From NCBI GenBank assembly GCA_030152675.1, contig JASLIY010000332.1, positions 1 to 17,280 on the forward strand: a stretch of DNA of 17,280 bases, in the 5' to 3' direction. Under the pieces are notes generated by a model. That model did no database searches, was not told where the DNA came from, and saw only the letters and a list, made by a program, of their open reading frames with translations. This stretch comes from Acinetobacter sp. (GTDB lineage Bacteria; Pseudomonadota; Gammaproteobacteria; Pseudomonadales; Moraxellaceae). Below are positions 16,670 to 17,280 of this stretch, in pieces (the first letter of the stretch is position 1; every line of letters begins with the position of its first letter). The position numbers were made by a program, and so were the translations under genes.

Positions 16670-16903
16670 TTAGCGTTTACCGAATGAACGACGTGTCCCG
16701 CGTGGTGGTGCCCAAGTACGATCTGCATAACCTTCTGGTTTCGGGCGTACTGCGTTATGTACGCTCTCCTCTTCACCCGTTTGTGATTGGGTCGGAACCG
16801 GAAATGGGAGTTTAACCGCTACTTTTTTGACTTTTGACATGCTGGAATGCTCAATCTGAATGGGCGTTGATTTTAAATTTTTTTCGACAAAGTTGCTACC
16901 CAT
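16670..16903 (-). CDS. Possible small Pro-rich basic protein
   Basis: A 77-residue frame, unrecognised. From Met22 (16840) on, it reads like real protein: SKVKKVAVKLPFPVPTQSQ, an acidic patch, then a basic end GYADRTWAPPRGTRRSFGKR. If translation begins at Met22 the product has 56 residues and no membrane segment. Neither start has a clear Shine-Dalgarno. It lies alone between the cyclase gene and the aspartate aminotransferase gene, convergent with the former and divergent from the latter. It is kept because composition and codon use look genuine and because it fills an otherwise empty 500-base gap; a plus-strand frame over the same bases looks less protein-like. Confidence 0.45.
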   Translation of the reverse strand: MGSNFVEKNLKSTPIQIEHSSMSKVKKVAVKLPFPVPTQSQTGEEESVHNAVRPKPEGYADRTWAPPRGTRRSFGKR

Positions 16904-16914
16904 GTTGGCTGCTG

Positions 16915-16947
16915 ATCAAGCTTTGGATTCATTTTTATAAGCTTGAT
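16915..16947. repeat. 9-bp inverted repeat upstream of the aminotransferase gene
   Basis: ATCAAGCTT (16915-16923) and AAGCTTGAT (16939-16947) are exact inverted copies with a 15-base loop. The element lies between the small minus-strand frame and the aminotransferase gene and could be an operator or a weak hairpin. Confidence 0.5.
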
Positions 16948-17008
16948 TTCGGATTTGACGAAATTTATTCATTTGTTTGAATTTTCATCCCATTAAATCT
17001 TTTTTTAG

Positions 17009-17280
<272 letters not shown>

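Noticed and set aside
16587..16673. 28-codon plus-strand frame after the cyclase gene (starts MNHHLIVMELAS)
   Set aside because: Too short, no Shine-Dalgarno, nothing recognisable; probably chance.
16615..16815. 66-residue plus-strand frame opposite the small Pro-rich ORF
   Set aside because: Looks like the antisense shadow of the minus-strand frame, whose composition is more protein-like.

Overview
The window looks like chromosomal DNA of a gamma-proteobacterium of the Moraxellaceae, most likely an Acinetobacter. The basis is recognition of protein families and moderate-to-low GC, not a database search. The layout is core-genome: housekeeping genes mixed with accessory single genes. I see no insertion sequence, prophage block, CRISPR array, tRNA or rRNA.

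Left part (1-4735). A 5'-truncated DUF1615 gene overlaps a HAD-IB phosphatase gene. Both face a cgtA(obgE)-proB pair on the minus strand across a shared terminator. A prfH gene, encoding a stand-alone RF-like ribosome-rescue factor, is divergent from cgtA. Its usual partner rtcB is absent next to it.

Middle (4803-9536). A divergent qorR/qorB pair (HxlR redox repressor and NAD(P)H:quinone oxidoreductase) surrounds a palindrome-rich intergenic region. It is followed by a translationally coupled minus-strand pair of paralogous, membrane-anchored proteins built of Pro-containing amphipathic beta repeats, which I cannot match to a named function. Then comes a long-form glyceraldehyde-3-phosphate dehydrogenase with an extra N-terminal domain.

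Right part (9786-17280). Three minus-strand genes follow: a RarD/EamA permease, a Blc-type lipocalin and uvrB. A roughly 400-base gene-free gap with a perfect 14-bp inverted repeat separates uvrB from a divergent gene. That gene encodes a protein resembling the phage-associated, macro-domain-like A1S_2505 family. Next are a diguanylate cyclase with two tandem copies of a PAS-like sensor and no I-site, a probable small Pro-rich basic protein on the minus strand, and the start of an aspartate aminotransferase gene that runs off the window.

There is no obvious multi-gene novel system. The best leads are the coupled beta-repeat pair (6398-7845), the A1S_2505-like gene beside uvrB, and the solo prfH.
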